64,000 nucleotides of DNA from Agrobacterium tumefaciens. GTDB taxonomy: Bacteria > Pseudomonadota > Alphaproteobacteria > Rhizobiales > Rhizobiaceae. The stretch is from positions 2,676,501-2,740,500 of the forward strand of contig NZ_CP115841.1 in NCBI RefSeq assembly GCF_013318015.2. The letters are read 5' to 3'. The notes beneath the pieces are model-generated. The model had not been told where the DNA came from. It was given only the letters and a program-made list of their open reading frames with translations, and searched no databases. Positions 9,648 through 18,366 of this stretch are shown here, piece after piece (position 1 is the stretch's first letter; every line of letters begins with the position of its first letter). The position numbers and the translations under genes were made by a program.

Positions 9648-10895
9648 ATGGCAGCGGATGTGATCGTTTTGGGGGCGGGGATCATCGGGGTCTCCGTCGC
9701 TTTGCAACTGGCCCGCAGGGGCAAATCGGTGGTGCTGGTGGACCGGCGGGGACCGGGTGAGGAAACCTCCTTCGGCAATGCCGGACTGATCCAGAGAGAG
9801 GGTGTCGTTCCCTACGCCTTCCCGCAGGAAGTTAGCCGGCTTCTCCGCTATTCCCTGAACAACAGCATCGATGCCCGTTATCATCTCTCGGCCCTGCCGA
9901 AGATCGCGCCTTTTCTTGGCCGCTACTGGTATAATTCCGCAGCCACGCGCCACGCAGCAATTGCCCGCGCCTACGCGCCACTGATCGAGCACTCGGTCTC
10001 CGAACACAGCATCCTGATCGATGAAGCCAAGGCCGGCGATCTAATCGTGAAAAACGGTTGGATGGAGGCCTACAGGACCGCCGAAAGGCGGGATGCAGAC
10101 TTTGCTTTCGCCGAACGTCTGGCGCGCGACCACGGCATCTCCCACACGAAACTCGATGGGGCGGAACTCGCCGCGGCGGAGCCGCATCTCAGCCGCGATT
10201 TCGTCGGCGGTTTAAAATGGAATGATCCATGGTCGGTGCGCGATCCACATGCGCTGACGCTCGCCTATGTCAAACTGTTCGAGAGCCTTGGCGGAACCTT
10301 TGTCCGGGGTGATGCATCCACGCTCAGCCAGACGACAAGTGGTTGGACGGTACGCACCGAGACCGGGGCGGTGGAGGCTGAACATGCCGTTGTCGCACTA
10401 GGCCCCTGGGCGGATACGGTGACGGAACGGCTCGGTTACCGCTTTCCGCTCGGCGTGAAACGCGGCTATCACATGCACTATGCGCCGCAGGAGGGAACCA
10501 AGCTCAACAACTGGCTAATCGACGCCGAGCGCGGTTATTTCCTCGCGCCAATGCGCAAAGGCATCCGCCTGACGACCGGCGCGGAATTTGCCGAACGCGA
10601 TGCGCCGAAATCTCCCGTGCAGATCGAGCGGGCGGAACGGGTCGCCCGCACCGTCTTTCCTCTGGGCGGCAGGCTGGATGCGGAACCCTGGATGGGCGCG
10701 CGTCCCTGCACACCGGATATGATGCCGATCATCGGCAAGGCGCCGCGCCACAGGACATTGTGGTTCTCGTTCGGTCACGCCCATCACGGCCTCACACTCG
10801 GGCCCATCACTGGCCGTGTGCTGGCGGAAACCATGCTGGGAGAAACGCCGGTCATCGCCATCGATGCCTATCGACCCGAAAGGTTCAATCCCTAG
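9648..10895 (+). CDS. FAD-dependent D-amino-acid dehydrogenase-like oxidoreductase (DadA family)
   Basis: DAO-fold flavoprotein of 415 residues, probably oxidising an amine or D-amino acid and passing electrons to the respiratory chain. The start at ATG 9648 puts the dinucleotide-binding motif VLGAGIIGVSVALQLA at residues 6-21, as in DadA; an ORF start at 9591 would add 19 unlikely residues. A GNAG motif follows the FAD loop (SFGNAGLIQ). The C-terminus has the second FAD-contact block (GHAHHGLTLGPITG). The ribosome site is weak. It lies 102 bp after yejF, so cotranscription with peptide uptake is possible (D-Ala from wall peptides would be a sensible substrate), but the substrate is not shown by sequence. 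Confidence 0.75.
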   Translation: MAADVIVLGAGIIGVSVALQLARRGKSVVLVDRRGPGEETSFGNAGLIQREGVVPYAFPQEVSRLLRYSLNNSIDARYHLSALPKIAPFLGRYWYNSAATRHAAIARAYAPLIEHSVSEHSILIDEAKAGDLIVKNGWMEAYRTAERRDADFAFAERLARDHGISHTKLDGAELAAAEPHLSRDFVGGLKWNDPWSVRDPHALTLAYVKLFESLGGTFVRGDASTLSQTTSGWTVRTETGAVEAEHAVVALGPWADTVTERLGYRFPLGVKRGYHMHYAPQEGTKLNNWLIDAERGYFLAPMRKGIRLTTGAEFAERDAPKSPVQIERAERVARTVFPLGGRLDAEPWMGARPCTPDMMPIIGKAPRHRTLWFSFGHAHHGLTLGPITGRVLAETMLGETPVIAIDAYRPERFNP

Positions 10896-10911
10896 ATCCT
10901 GATGAACTGAA

Positions 10912-10958
10912 ATCATCTCTGGCGAAAACCGTGTACACTTTTCGCCATCCCGCTCTGA
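10912..10958. repeat. RIME-like intergenic repeat (short form)
   Basis: TGGCGAAAA (10920-10928) and TTTTCGCCA (10939-10947) form a 9-bp inverted repeat with GTGTACAC in the loop, followed by CCCGCTCTGA. The layout GAAAACC, short spacer, TTTT, then GCTCTGA matches the second repeat at 34712-34819 (read on its minus strand) and the general form of rhizobial intergenic mosaic elements. It sits between the DadA-like and PuuA-like genes and has no T-run, so it is more repeat than terminator. Confidence 0.5.
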
Positions 10959-11130
10959 TGGCCGAATCCGCTGGCCTTCCCGCGGCGGGCCACGTAACAT
11001 GGGCTTATAAAAAGGGAAAAGGGGCAAGCGTCATCATGACGGCGAGGTTTCTCATCTATCAACAGCAGGACGATTTTCGTTAGCGAAGCGCTTCTGCGCG
11101 CGAAACAGAAGAGAAACAGCCTGCTGGTGC

Positions 11131-12492
11131 ATGATGGATGATATTGAAAAAGCAAAGAAATTTTTCGACGATAACCCCGATATCGAAATTCTCGAAGCCT
11201 TCGTCATAGATGCAAATGGCGTGCCGCGCGGCAAATGGATTCCGCGCGAAAGGGCGATCGATGTCCTTGAAAAGGGAATGGCGATCCCACGCTCGGTCTA
11301 TGCGCTGGATATCTGGGGCCGCGATGTGCATGCCGCAGGCCTCGCCGAAGGGACGGGCGATCCGGACGGGTTCTGCTTTCCTGTTCCCGGCACGCTGTCT
11401 CGGGTGACATGGCTCGGCCGGCCGACCGCGCAAGTCCTGCTCGCGATGAAAAATCCTGATGGAACTGGGTTTTATGGCGATCCGCGCAATGTTCTGGCAA
11501 GGGTGCTGGAAGCCTACAAAAAGGCCGGCCTCACGCCGGTCGTGGCGACCGAACTTGAATTTTACCTGATCGACCCGGTTCGCTCTGCGCTCGATCCGGT
11601 GCGTCCGCCGCACAGCCGCGAAGGCCGGTGGCACACGGGCCAGACACAGGTTCTGTCGATTTCCGAATTGCAGGATTTCGAGGATGTCTTCCATGATATC
11701 GCCACCGCATGCAGGGCGCAGGGTGTTCTTGCCGATACGACGCTGCGGGAGAACGGCCCTGGCCAATATGAAATCAACCTCAATCATGTGCCGGACGCGT
11801 TGCGGGCCGCCGATTTCGCTGTTTTCCTGAAACGTATCGTCAAGGGTGTGGCGCGGCGGCACGATCTCGACGCCACCTTCATGGCGAAGCCGTACGGGTT
11901 ACAGGCCGGCAATGGCATGCATGTGCATTTTTCCGTTCTCGATAGTGACGGCAGGAATATCTACGCCGGGGAAAACGGCCCATCGGACGCGCTGATGCAT
12001 TCGGTCGGCGGCCTTCTGGAAAACATGGGGGAGAGCATGGCGATCTTCGCTCCCCATGCCAATTCCTATCGCCGCCTGACGCCCAGCGAACATGCGCCCA
12101 CCTATGCCTCCTGGGGCATAGACAACCGCTCGGCGGCGGTGCGCGTTATCACTGCCAGCAAGGCCGCAACCCGCATCGAACATCGTGTCGCCGGCGCCGA
12201 TACCAATCCCTATCTTGTTGTGGCAATGATCCTGAGTGCTGCCCTTGCCGGCATGAAGGAAAAACGCCAGCCGGGCGGCGCGATTTCCGGCGACAGCCAC
12301 GCCATCAATCACGAACCTTTGCCCACCAACTGGGATTATGCATTGCAGCGTTTCACGCGTTCGAGTTTCGCCTATGCGACGCTTGGCCAGCGCTATCGCA
12401 CGCTGTTTTCTGCCTGCAAACAGCAGGAACTTTCCGAATTTTCCCTGCGTGTAACCGACGTCGAATATGACGCCTATATCAGGACGGTGTGA
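11131..12492 (+). CDS. puuA: Glutamine-synthetase-like gamma-glutamyl ligase, PuuA type
   Basis: Cytoplasmic ATP-dependent ligase of the glutamine synthetase superfamily, 453 residues. The beta-grasp domain is at about 1-120 and the catalytic domain follows. Visible catalytic blocks are ATELEFYLID (about 137-146), ENGPGQYEINLNH (about 207-219), NGMHVHFSVLD, the ADP/substrate block NSYRRLTP and RIEHRVAGADTNPYL. The adenylylation loop of GlnA is not evident. The next gene is a PuuB-like oxidase one base away, so the likely job is gamma-glutamylation of putrescine or another amine before oxidation. Start ATG 11131 is followed by a second Met. Alternative substrates such as ethanolamine or isopropylamine cannot be excluded. 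Confidence 0.75.
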   Translation: MMDDIEKAKKFFDDNPDIEILEAFVIDANGVPRGKWIPRERAIDVLEKGMAIPRSVYALDIWGRDVHAAGLAEGTGDPDGFCFPVPGTLSRVTWLGRPTAQVLLAMKNPDGTGFYGDPRNVLARVLEAYKKAGLTPVVATELEFYLIDPVRSALDPVRPPHSREGRWHTGQTQVLSISELQDFEDVFHDIATACRAQGVLADTTLRENGPGQYEINLNHVPDALRAADFAVFLKRIVKGVARRHDLDATFMAKPYGLQAGNGMHVHFSVLDSDGRNIYAGENGPSDALMHSVGGLLENMGESMAIFAPHANSYRRLTPSEHAPTYASWGIDNRSAAVRVITASKAATRIEHRVAGADTNPYLVVAMILSAALAGMKEKRQPGGAISGDSHAINHEPLPTNWDYALQRFTRSSFAYATLGQRYRTLFSACKQQELSEFSLRVTDVEYDAYIRTV

Positions 12493-12493
12493 G

Positions 12494-13795
12494 ATGGCTG
12501 AGGTGACGACTATTCCCAATCCCGGCCACACATCCTCCTGGTATGCGGCCTCCGCCAATGTCAAATCCGTGCGGCCAACGCTTGAAGGCGCAATGGAAGC
12601 GGATGTCTGCGTCATCGGTGGCGGGTTTACCGGGATTTCCGCAGCACTCGAACTTTCCGAACGCGGCTATTCCGTTATCGTGCTGGAAGGCGTGCGGGTC
12701 GGCTTCGGCGCGTCGGGGCGCAATGGCGGCCAGATCGTCAATGGCTATAGCCGCGACCTCGAAACAATCGCCAGTCGTTACGGCCACGACAAGGCGGTGA
12801 AACTCGGCGAAATGTCGCTGGAAGGCGGGGAGATCATCCGCAGCCGCATTTCGAAATACGCTATCGATTGCGATCTCGTCGATGGCGGTTTCTTTGCGGC
12901 CTTCACGACGAAACAGATTCGCGAGATGGAGGCCCATAAGGCCCATTGGGAAAAACACGGCCATGGCGGGCTTGAGATGGTCTCCAAAGCCGATGTTGGA
13001 AAATACGTGCGGACCGATCGTTATGCCGGCGGCATGATCGACCGTTTCGGCGGCCACATCCATCCGCTCAATCTGGTGCAGGGGGAAGCCGCGGCGGCCG
13101 AAAGTCTCGGTGCGCGCATATTCGAAAATTCGAGGGTCATTTCGCTGGAGCAGGGCGTAAACCCTGTCGTGCGCACGGCGACGGGCAGCGTGAAGGCGAA
13201 ATATGTTCTCGTCTGCGGCAATGCCTATCTCGGCAAGCTGCTGCCGGAAATCGGCGACCGGATGATGCCGGTCTCAAGCCAGGTCATGGCGACAGAGCCG
13301 CTTGATGCCGATCTGATCGAGGAACTCCTGCCAGCCAATTATTGCGTCGAGGATGCCAATTATATTCTCGATTATTATCGCCGCACCTCCGACAACCGCC
13401 TGCTTTATGGCGGTGGTATCGGTTATGGCGGCAGCGATCCGGCGGATCTGACCGGGGTAATCCGTCCGAATATGCTGAAGACTTTCCCGCAACTGGAAAA
13501 GACGAAGATCGATTTTGCCTGGAGCGGCAATTTCGCGCTGACGCTGACGCGCATCCCGCATATGGGCAAACTGTCGGACAATGTCTATTTTTCGCATGGC
13601 GACAGCGGCCACGGTGTCACCACCACGCATCTGCTCGGCAAGATATTGGGCGAGGCCGTTGCAGGCCACGCCGAGCGTTTCGATGTCTGGAGTTCCCTGC
13701 CGAATTATCCGTTCCCAGGCGGTAAGACGTTCCGCGTGCCGCTGACCGTGCTTGGTGCATGGTGGTACGGCCTGCGCGACAGGCTCGGATTTTAA
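12494..13795 (+). CDS. puuB: Gamma-glutamylputrescine oxidase-like FAD oxidoreductase (PuuB/OrdL family)
   Basis: FAD-dependent amine oxidase of 433 residues that would oxidise the gamma-glutamylated amine made by the preceding ligase. N-terminal motif CVIGGGFTGISAALELSERG (about residues 37-56) binds FAD. GFGASGRNGGQ, the flavin-contact motif common to PuuB/OrdL, is intact, and a C-terminal block HGDSGHGVTTTHLLGK is also typical. Start ATG 12494 lies one base after the puuA stop. The 3' end overlaps the convergent gntK by 4 bp, so neither gene has room for an intergenic terminator. Confidence 0.78.
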   Translation: MAEVTTIPNPGHTSSWYAASANVKSVRPTLEGAMEADVCVIGGGFTGISAALELSERGYSVIVLEGVRVGFGASGRNGGQIVNGYSRDLETIASRYGHDKAVKLGEMSLEGGEIIRSRISKYAIDCDLVDGGFFAAFTTKQIREMEAHKAHWEKHGHGGLEMVSKADVGKYVRTDRYAGGMIDRFGGHIHPLNLVQGEAAAAESLGARIFENSRVISLEQGVNPVVRTATGSVKAKYVLVCGNAYLGKLLPEIGDRMMPVSSQVMATEPLDADLIEELLPANYCVEDANYILDYYRRTSDNRLLYGGGIGYGGSDPADLTGVIRPNMLKTFPQLEKTKIDFAWSGNFALTLTRIPHMGKLSDNVYFSHGDSGHGVTTTHLLGKILGEAVAGHAERFDVWSSLPNYPFPGGKTFRVPLTVLGAWWYGLRDRLGF

Positions 13796-14301
13796 AAAAT
13801 CACCGCTTTCAGGCCCGAAAGTGCGTTTGCGGTAATTTCCTCCGGCGTGGCGTCGATGCTGACGGTTACGACGCCGGGTTCGCCGGTCGGCACTTCCAGC
13901 GTGGCAAGCTGGGTCTGGAGCAGCGAGAGCGGCATGAAGTGCCCCTTGCGTTCGCCCATACGCCTGCTGAGAAGTTCCAGGCTGCCGTCCAGATAGACGA
14001 AAGCGAGCGGGCCACCGGTAGCCTCGCGAAGGCGGTCGCGATAGATTTTCTTCAGCGCCGAGCAGGAAACGACGACACCGTTATTTTCGTTTCCCTTGCG
14101 CAGTTCTGCGCCAATCAGATCGAGCCAGGGCCAGCGATCTTCGTCGGTCAGCGGAATGCCCTCTGACATTTTATCGACATTGGATTTCGGGTGAAGCTTG
14201 TCGCCCTCAATAAAGGCAATGCCCAGTTTTTCCGCCAGTTCCTCTGCGACCGTGGACTTGCCAGAGCCGCTCACTCCCATCACGACGATTGCCTTTGTCA
14301 C
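13792..14301 (-). CDS. gntK: Gluconokinase
   Basis: Phosphorylates D-gluconate to 6-phosphogluconate with ATP. The product has 169 residues with the P-loop GVSGSGKST (about 9-17), the EGDKLHP substrate motif and GIPLTDEDRWPWLD, all diagnostic of the GntK family. SCSALKKIYRDRLR follows at about 90-103. The initiation codon is GTG at 14301, with GAGG five bases upstream on the minus strand. It stands alone: downstream it overlaps puuB by 4 bp (convergent) and upstream it is 87 bp from the yehW stop. No gluconate permease is in the window. Confidence 0.92.
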   Translation of the reverse strand: MTKAIVVMGVSGSGKSTVAEELAEKLGIAFIEGDKLHPKSNVDKMSEGIPLTDEDRWPWLDLIGAELRKGNENNGVVVSCSALKKIYRDRLREATGGPLAFVYLDGSLELLSRRMGERKGHFMPLSLLQTQLATLEVPTGEPGVVTVSIDATPEEITANALSGLKAVIF

Positions 14302-14388
14302 CCGAACCTCGAATGTTTCTGTTTCGACGGTCAGCCCCTAACATGCGCGGCGGATGTCGGGAACATAAAAATGAGGAGCTTGCATTTG

Positions 14389-15129
14389 TCAGTGCCCGGT
14401 TTTGCGGGCCGCTGCCTTTTCCAGTGCAGAAAAGCTGGCGTGGATCAGGATTGCCAGCACAGCGACGATCAATCCGCCCTGAAGGATGAAGGCGAGATTG
14501 TTGGATTGCAGGCCGGCGATGATCACCTCTCCGAGCGTGCGGGCCGCGACCGTGGAACCGATGGTTGCTGTCGAAAGGCTGATCACCGCCGAAAGCCTGA
14601 TGCCTGCGAGGATCGCCGGAAGGGCAAGTGGCAGCTCCACTTTGACAAGTCTTTGCCAGCCGGTCATGCCGGCGCCCTTTGCGGCATCCATGACGGTTGG
14701 CGGCAGCGTGGTCAGCCCTGTCAGCGTATTTTCGAAAACCGGTAAAAGCGCATAGAGAAACAGCGCAATGAGCGTCGGTTTCTCGCCAAAACCGATCATC
14801 GGCACGGCAAGCGCCAGCACCGCCACCGGCGGAAAGGTCTGGCCGATATTGACGATGCTGCGCGATAGCGGCAGAAAATCCGCGCCGAAAGGGCGGGTGA
14901 CGAGAACCGCAAGGGCCCCCGCCACCAGCGTGGCCAGCCCCGTTGCGATTGCGACAATGGTCAGATGCGACAGTGTCAGGGAAAGCAGATTGGCCTGCGT
15001 GTAGATCGCCGGCGCATTGGTCTGCACAAGAGGGCGGAATATCGGTGCGAAAACCTGCGGCGCCGCGAGAAAGGCGATCAGCGCCAGCACCAGAACCCCG
15101 GGGGCGAAAAACGAAGCGGCATTTTTCAT
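14389..15129 (-). CDS. yehW: Osmoprotectant ABC transporter permease YehW-like
   Basis: Inner-membrane permease (BPD_transp_1 domain) of a glycine betaine/choline-type transporter, 246 residues, close to YehW of E. coli. Start ATG 15129 overlaps the yehX stop as ATGA; the frame is open further upstream, but that lies inside yehX. About six membrane helices are evident, with the coupling loop AAKGAGMTGWQRLVKVELPLALP near residues 144-166. It is the last gene of osmF-yehY-yehX-yehW. The substrate is inferred from the binding protein and from gene order. Confidence 0.85.
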   Translation of the reverse strand: MKNAASFFAPGVLVLALIAFLAAPQVFAPIFRPLVQTNAPAIYTQANLLSLTLSHLTIVAIATGLATLVAGALAVLVTRPFGADFLPLSRSIVNIGQTFPPVAVLALAVPMIGFGEKPTLIALFLYALLPVFENTLTGLTTLPPTVMDAAKGAGMTGWQRLVKVELPLALPAILAGIRLSAVISLSTATIGSTVAARTLGEVIIAGLQSNNLAFILQGGLIVAVLAILIHASFSALEKAAARKTGH

Positions 15130-16064
15130 GGGGTTCCGGCAGCCCGCTGGAGCAGAACGTCGCGCCGCACGATACCTGCGGGTTTGCCATCGTCTTTCAG
15201 CACCGGCAAGGTATCGCAGCCCGCCCACAACATTGCAGACAGGGCGTCGCGCTGGCTGGTATGTTCATTCAAAGGTTCGCCTTCGGCGCTTCCCGGCTCC
15301 ACGACGTCTGCAACCGACAGGACGGATAGAAGTTTCAGGGCGCGCTCGTTTTCGCCGATCATGGTGCGGACGAAATTCGTTGCCGGTTTTAGCACCAGCT
15401 CGGCCGGCGGGCAGTCCTGAACGATACGGCCCTTGTCCATAACGGCAATACGATCCGCCAGGTGAAAGGCCTCGTCCATATCATGCGTGACAAGAACGAT
15501 GGTGACACCGAGCTTCTTCTGGATATCGAGAAGATCGTTCTGGGCCTTGGCGCGGATAACCGGGTCCAGTGCACCGAAAGGTTCGTCCATCAGAAGAATG
15601 TTCGGTTCTGCTGCAAGCGCGCGCGCCACGCCGACACGCTGTTGCTGGCCGCCTGAAAGCTCATGCGGAAAGCGGTTGGCATAAAGCGCCGGATCCAGCT
15701 GGAAGAGCTGCATCAGCGCGTCGATTTTCGCATCGATGCGCTTGCGGTCCCAGCCGATGAGCTGCGGAACCGTCGCGATATTCTCCGCCACGGTGCGATG
15801 CGGAAACAACCCATGGCCCTGAATGGCATAGCCGATCTGACGGCGCAGCTTGTAGCCCGGCATGGTGCTCACATCGTCTCCGTCGATGCGGATAGTGCCG
15901 GAGGTCGGCTCCACCAGCCGGTTTATCATGCGCAGCAGTGTGGTTTTTCCCGACCCGGAAGTGCCGACGATGACGGTGACGGTGCGCGGCGCCACAGTCA
16001 GGGAGACCTGGTCGACCACGACCGTATCGCCATATCGTTTCGTGATGGTGTCGATCTCGATCAT
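15126..16064 (-). CDS. yehX: Osmoprotectant ABC transporter ATPase YehX-like
   Basis: ATP-binding subunit, 312 residues, with a C-terminal CBS-type extension as in OpuCA/YehX. Walker [15 protein letters not shown] lies at about residues 35-48, then the Q-loop (YAIQGHGLFPHRTVAENI), signature LSGGQQQRVGVARALA, Walker B ILLMDEPFGALDP and the His switch. Start ATG 16064 overlaps the yehY stop (ATGA); the longer open frame upstream is shadow coding within yehY. The C-terminal ~75 residues include the DALSAMLWAGCDTLPVLKDDGKPAGIV segment, a CBS-like unit that in related transporters senses ionic strength. Confidence 0.88.
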   Translation of the reverse strand: MIEIDTITKRYGDTVVVDQVSLTVAPRTVTVIVGTSGSGKTTLLRMINRLVEPTSGTIRIDGDDVSTMPGYKLRRQIGYAIQGHGLFPHRTVAENIATVPQLIGWDRKRIDAKIDALMQLFQLDPALYANRFPHELSGGQQQRVGVARALAAEPNILLMDEPFGALDPVIRAKAQNDLLDIQKKLGVTIVLVTHDMDEAFHLADRIAVMDKGRIVQDCPPAELVLKPATNFVRTMIGENERALKLLSVLSVADVVEPGSAEGEPLNEHTSQRDALSAMLWAGCDTLPVLKDDGKPAGIVRRDVLLQRAAGTP

Positions 16065-17227
16065 GCCTTTTGCCTTCCGCCTGCGCTGAAGAGATTGCTG
16101 TCGATAAGGGCGTCGAGCGTAATCGCGGCGGCGAAGCCGAGCAGAACGGTCGGCACGGTGCCGAGCAGTACGAGGTCCATCGCGGTCTGCCCTATGCCCT
16201 GAAACACGAAAACGCCAAATCCACCGCCGCCGATCAGTGCTGCGATGGTCGCAAGACCGATATTCTGCACCAGCACGATACGGATGCCGGTGAGGATGAC
16301 GGGCATGGCGAGTGGAAACTCCACCCGCAGCAGCCTTTGCAGTGGCGTCATGCCAAGCCCGCGCGCGGCTTCCCGCACTGCCTGCGAAACGCCGGACAGG
16401 CCGACGACCGTATTGGAGACAACGGGCAGCAGCGAATAGAGAAATAGCGCCACGAAGGCCGGCGCCATGCCGATGCCGGCGATGCCGATCTTCGCCGCAC
16501 CCGGCACATTGGCTGCCATCCATCCGAGTGGCGCGATCAAGAGGCCGAAAAGCGCGATGGAGGGAATGGTCTGGACGATATTGAGAGCGTTCAGTAGACC
16601 GGAGCGCAAACGCTCGACCTTGTAACAGAGAATGCCGAGCGGGATACCGGCGAGGGTGGCTGCAACCAGCGACCCGATGGCAAGTTCCACATGCCGCAGT
16701 GCTTCGGTCCAGAAGATATCTGCCCGGCCGTTATATTCCTTGATGATGGAGAGATCGTCCCAGAGGCCGCTTGTCAGGACCGCCGCAAGCGTCCCGGTTG
16801 CCACCAGCAACAGCAAAATCCGCAAAGTGGGTTTCGGCTGGAGACGTGCAATGCAATCGGCGGCGAGCAATGCAAGCCCTGCAAACATCAACCAGAAACC
16901 GCTGGCGGGCGATACGCGGGCAAAACTGTTGCCCTCGGGTGTCAGCGCAGACGCCGCCTGCCCGACGAAGATCGCCAGTGCCGCGAGACCGACCAGCGCA
17001 GCGGCGAGTTTCAGGCGCGCCGGAAACCGGAAAAAGGCGATGAAGGCGGCGACAACAATGATGGCGACGAGGAGGGTAGCAGCAGCAACCGGAAGCGCTT
17101 CGAAGATCGTTCGCGTTTCACCCTGAATGATCCGGTTAGCTCGGAATGTCATGAAGGGGGACGCTGCAAGCGCGTAGAGAAGCAGGCACGAAATCAGCAC
17201 GCCTACCTTGTCAGGCCATTTCGTCAA
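16061..17227 (-). CDS. yehY: Osmoprotectant ABC transporter permease YehY-like, with N-terminal membrane extension
   Basis: Large permease of 388 residues (E. coli YehY is about 385). The first ~170 residues form extra hydrophobic helices; the C-terminal half is the transport domain, with coupling loop EAARGLGMTPLQRLLRVEFPLAMP (about 285-308). The initiation codon is TTG at 17227, with GGGGAG a few bases upstream; no ATG or GTG close by fits better. It follows osmF by 86 bp and overlaps yehX. The extended N-terminus is what separates this YehY type from ordinary OpuBB permeases. Confidence 0.85.
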   Translation of the reverse strand: MTKWPDKVGVLISCLLLYALAASPFMTFRANRIIQGETRTIFEALPVAAATLLVAIIVVAAFIAFFRFPARLKLAAALVGLAALAIFVGQAASALTPEGNSFARVSPASGFWLMFAGLALLAADCIARLQPKPTLRILLLLVATGTLAAVLTSGLWDDLSIIKEYNGRADIFWTEALRHVELAIGSLVAATLAGIPLGILCYKVERLRSGLLNALNIVQTIPSIALFGLLIAPLGWMAANVPGAAKIGIAGIGMAPAFVALFLYSLLPVVSNTVVGLSGVSQAVREAARGLGMTPLQRLLRVEFPLAMPVILTGIRIVLVQNIGLATIAALIGGGGFGVFVFQGIGQTAMDLVLLGTVPTVLLGFAAAITLDALIDSNLFSAGGRQKA

Positions 17228-17313
17228 ATTCCGCTCCCCGGATCATAGGTTCGGACGGGATGGTGAAAACCTCACATGGTTTCCGATATCCCGCCCTAAC
17301 GGTTCTATGGCAA

Positions 17314-18225
17314 TTACTTGAGGAAACCGTTCTTCGTCAGGAAGTCGGTCGCAACTGCCTTGGCCTGTTCGCCCCCCACCTGCACGCGGGCGTTCAGCTC
17401 CTGCAAGGTTGCCAGATCCAGCTTTTCGAAAACGGGTTTCAGCAATGTCTCGATATTGGGGTTCTTTTTCAGAACTTCCTCGCGAATGATCGGCGCAGGC
17501 TGGTAGACGGGCTGCACATGCTTGTCGTCCTCAAGCACGACAAGACCGGACGGCGCTATGCCACCATCGGTGCCATAGACCATGGCCGCATTGGCATTGT
17601 TCGTCTGATTTGCGGCGGCAGCGATAGTGGCAGCCGTGTCGCCACCGGAAAGCGTGATCAGCTGATCCGGCTTCATGGTGAAGCCGTAGGTGGTCTGAAA
17701 TGCCGGCAGGGCGGCTGCGGAATTGACGAATTCCGAGGAGGCGGCAAGAACCACGTCACCGCCACCGGTAATGTATTTGCCGAAATCCGAAAGCGTCTTC
17801 AGATTGTTCTTGTCGGCAACATCCTTGCGCAGCGCAATCGCCCAGGTGTTGTTTGCGGGCGATGGTGTCAGCCAGACGATCTTGTTGGCGTCATAGTCGA
17901 GTGTCTTGGCTTCCTGGTAAGCCTTGGCGGCATCTTTCCAGAGCGGGTCGTCCGCCTTGGAGAAGAAGAAGGCGGCGTTGCCTGTGTATTCCGGATAAAT
18001 GTCGATCTCGCCGGCAGTGATCGCTTTTCTGACGACCGGGGTAGCGCCAAGCTGGATGCGATCCGTCGTCTCGATATTGTTCTTGTTCAGCACGGCAAGG
18101 ATGATGTTGCCGAGAACGCCGCCCTCCGTGTCGATCTTAGACGACACCACCACCTGCGCCTGAGCGAAGGAAACAGAAAGGGCGAGCGCAAATCCGGCGC
18201 CTGTCAACATCATCGAGCGGTTCAT
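17314..18225 (-). CDS. osmF: Osmoprotectant periplasmic binding protein OsmF/YehZ-like
   Basis: Solute receptor of the quaternary-amine transporter class (OpuAC/ProX-like type), 303 residues with a signal peptide cleaved after AQAQ near residue 24. Landmarks are KIDTEGGVLGNIIL, the IDIYPEYTGNAA motif (about 75-86) and a C-terminal LNARVQVGGEQ segment shared by YehZ proteins. Start ATG 18225 has a strong GGAGGAC site. It heads a four-gene unit in the same order as E. coli yehZYXW. In E. coli that system is a low-affinity betaine transporter of the general stress response; the same is inferred here, not shown. Confidence 0.87.
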   Translation of the reverse strand: MNRSMMLTGAGFALALSVSFAQAQVVVSSKIDTEGGVLGNIILAVLNKNNIETTDRIQLGATPVVRKAITAGEIDIYPEYTGNAAFFFSKADDPLWKDAAKAYQEAKTLDYDANKIVWLTPSPANNTWAIALRKDVADKNNLKTLSDFGKYITGGGDVVLAASSEFVNSAAALPAFQTTYGFTMKPDQLITLSGGDTAATIAAAANQTNNANAAMVYGTDGGIAPSGLVVLEDDKHVQPVYQPAPIIREEVLKKNPNIETLLKPVFEKLDLATLQELNARVQVGGEQAKAVATDFLTKNGFLK

Positions 18226-18366
18226 GAATAGTCCTCCGGTGGGTCAGCCTGTCGAACACGCGAAAAATCGCCGCCGCAATTGCGGAGAAACATGAACGGC
18301 CAGAGGAACAAATGGTTGCAACGCCATTGGCGTTTTTTACCTGAATGGCGAGCGCGCTGGCCCGGC

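Noticed and set aside
17260..18231. 323-codon plus-strand ORF opposite osmF
   Set aside because: Antisense to a protein with signal peptide and family motifs; shadow ORF.
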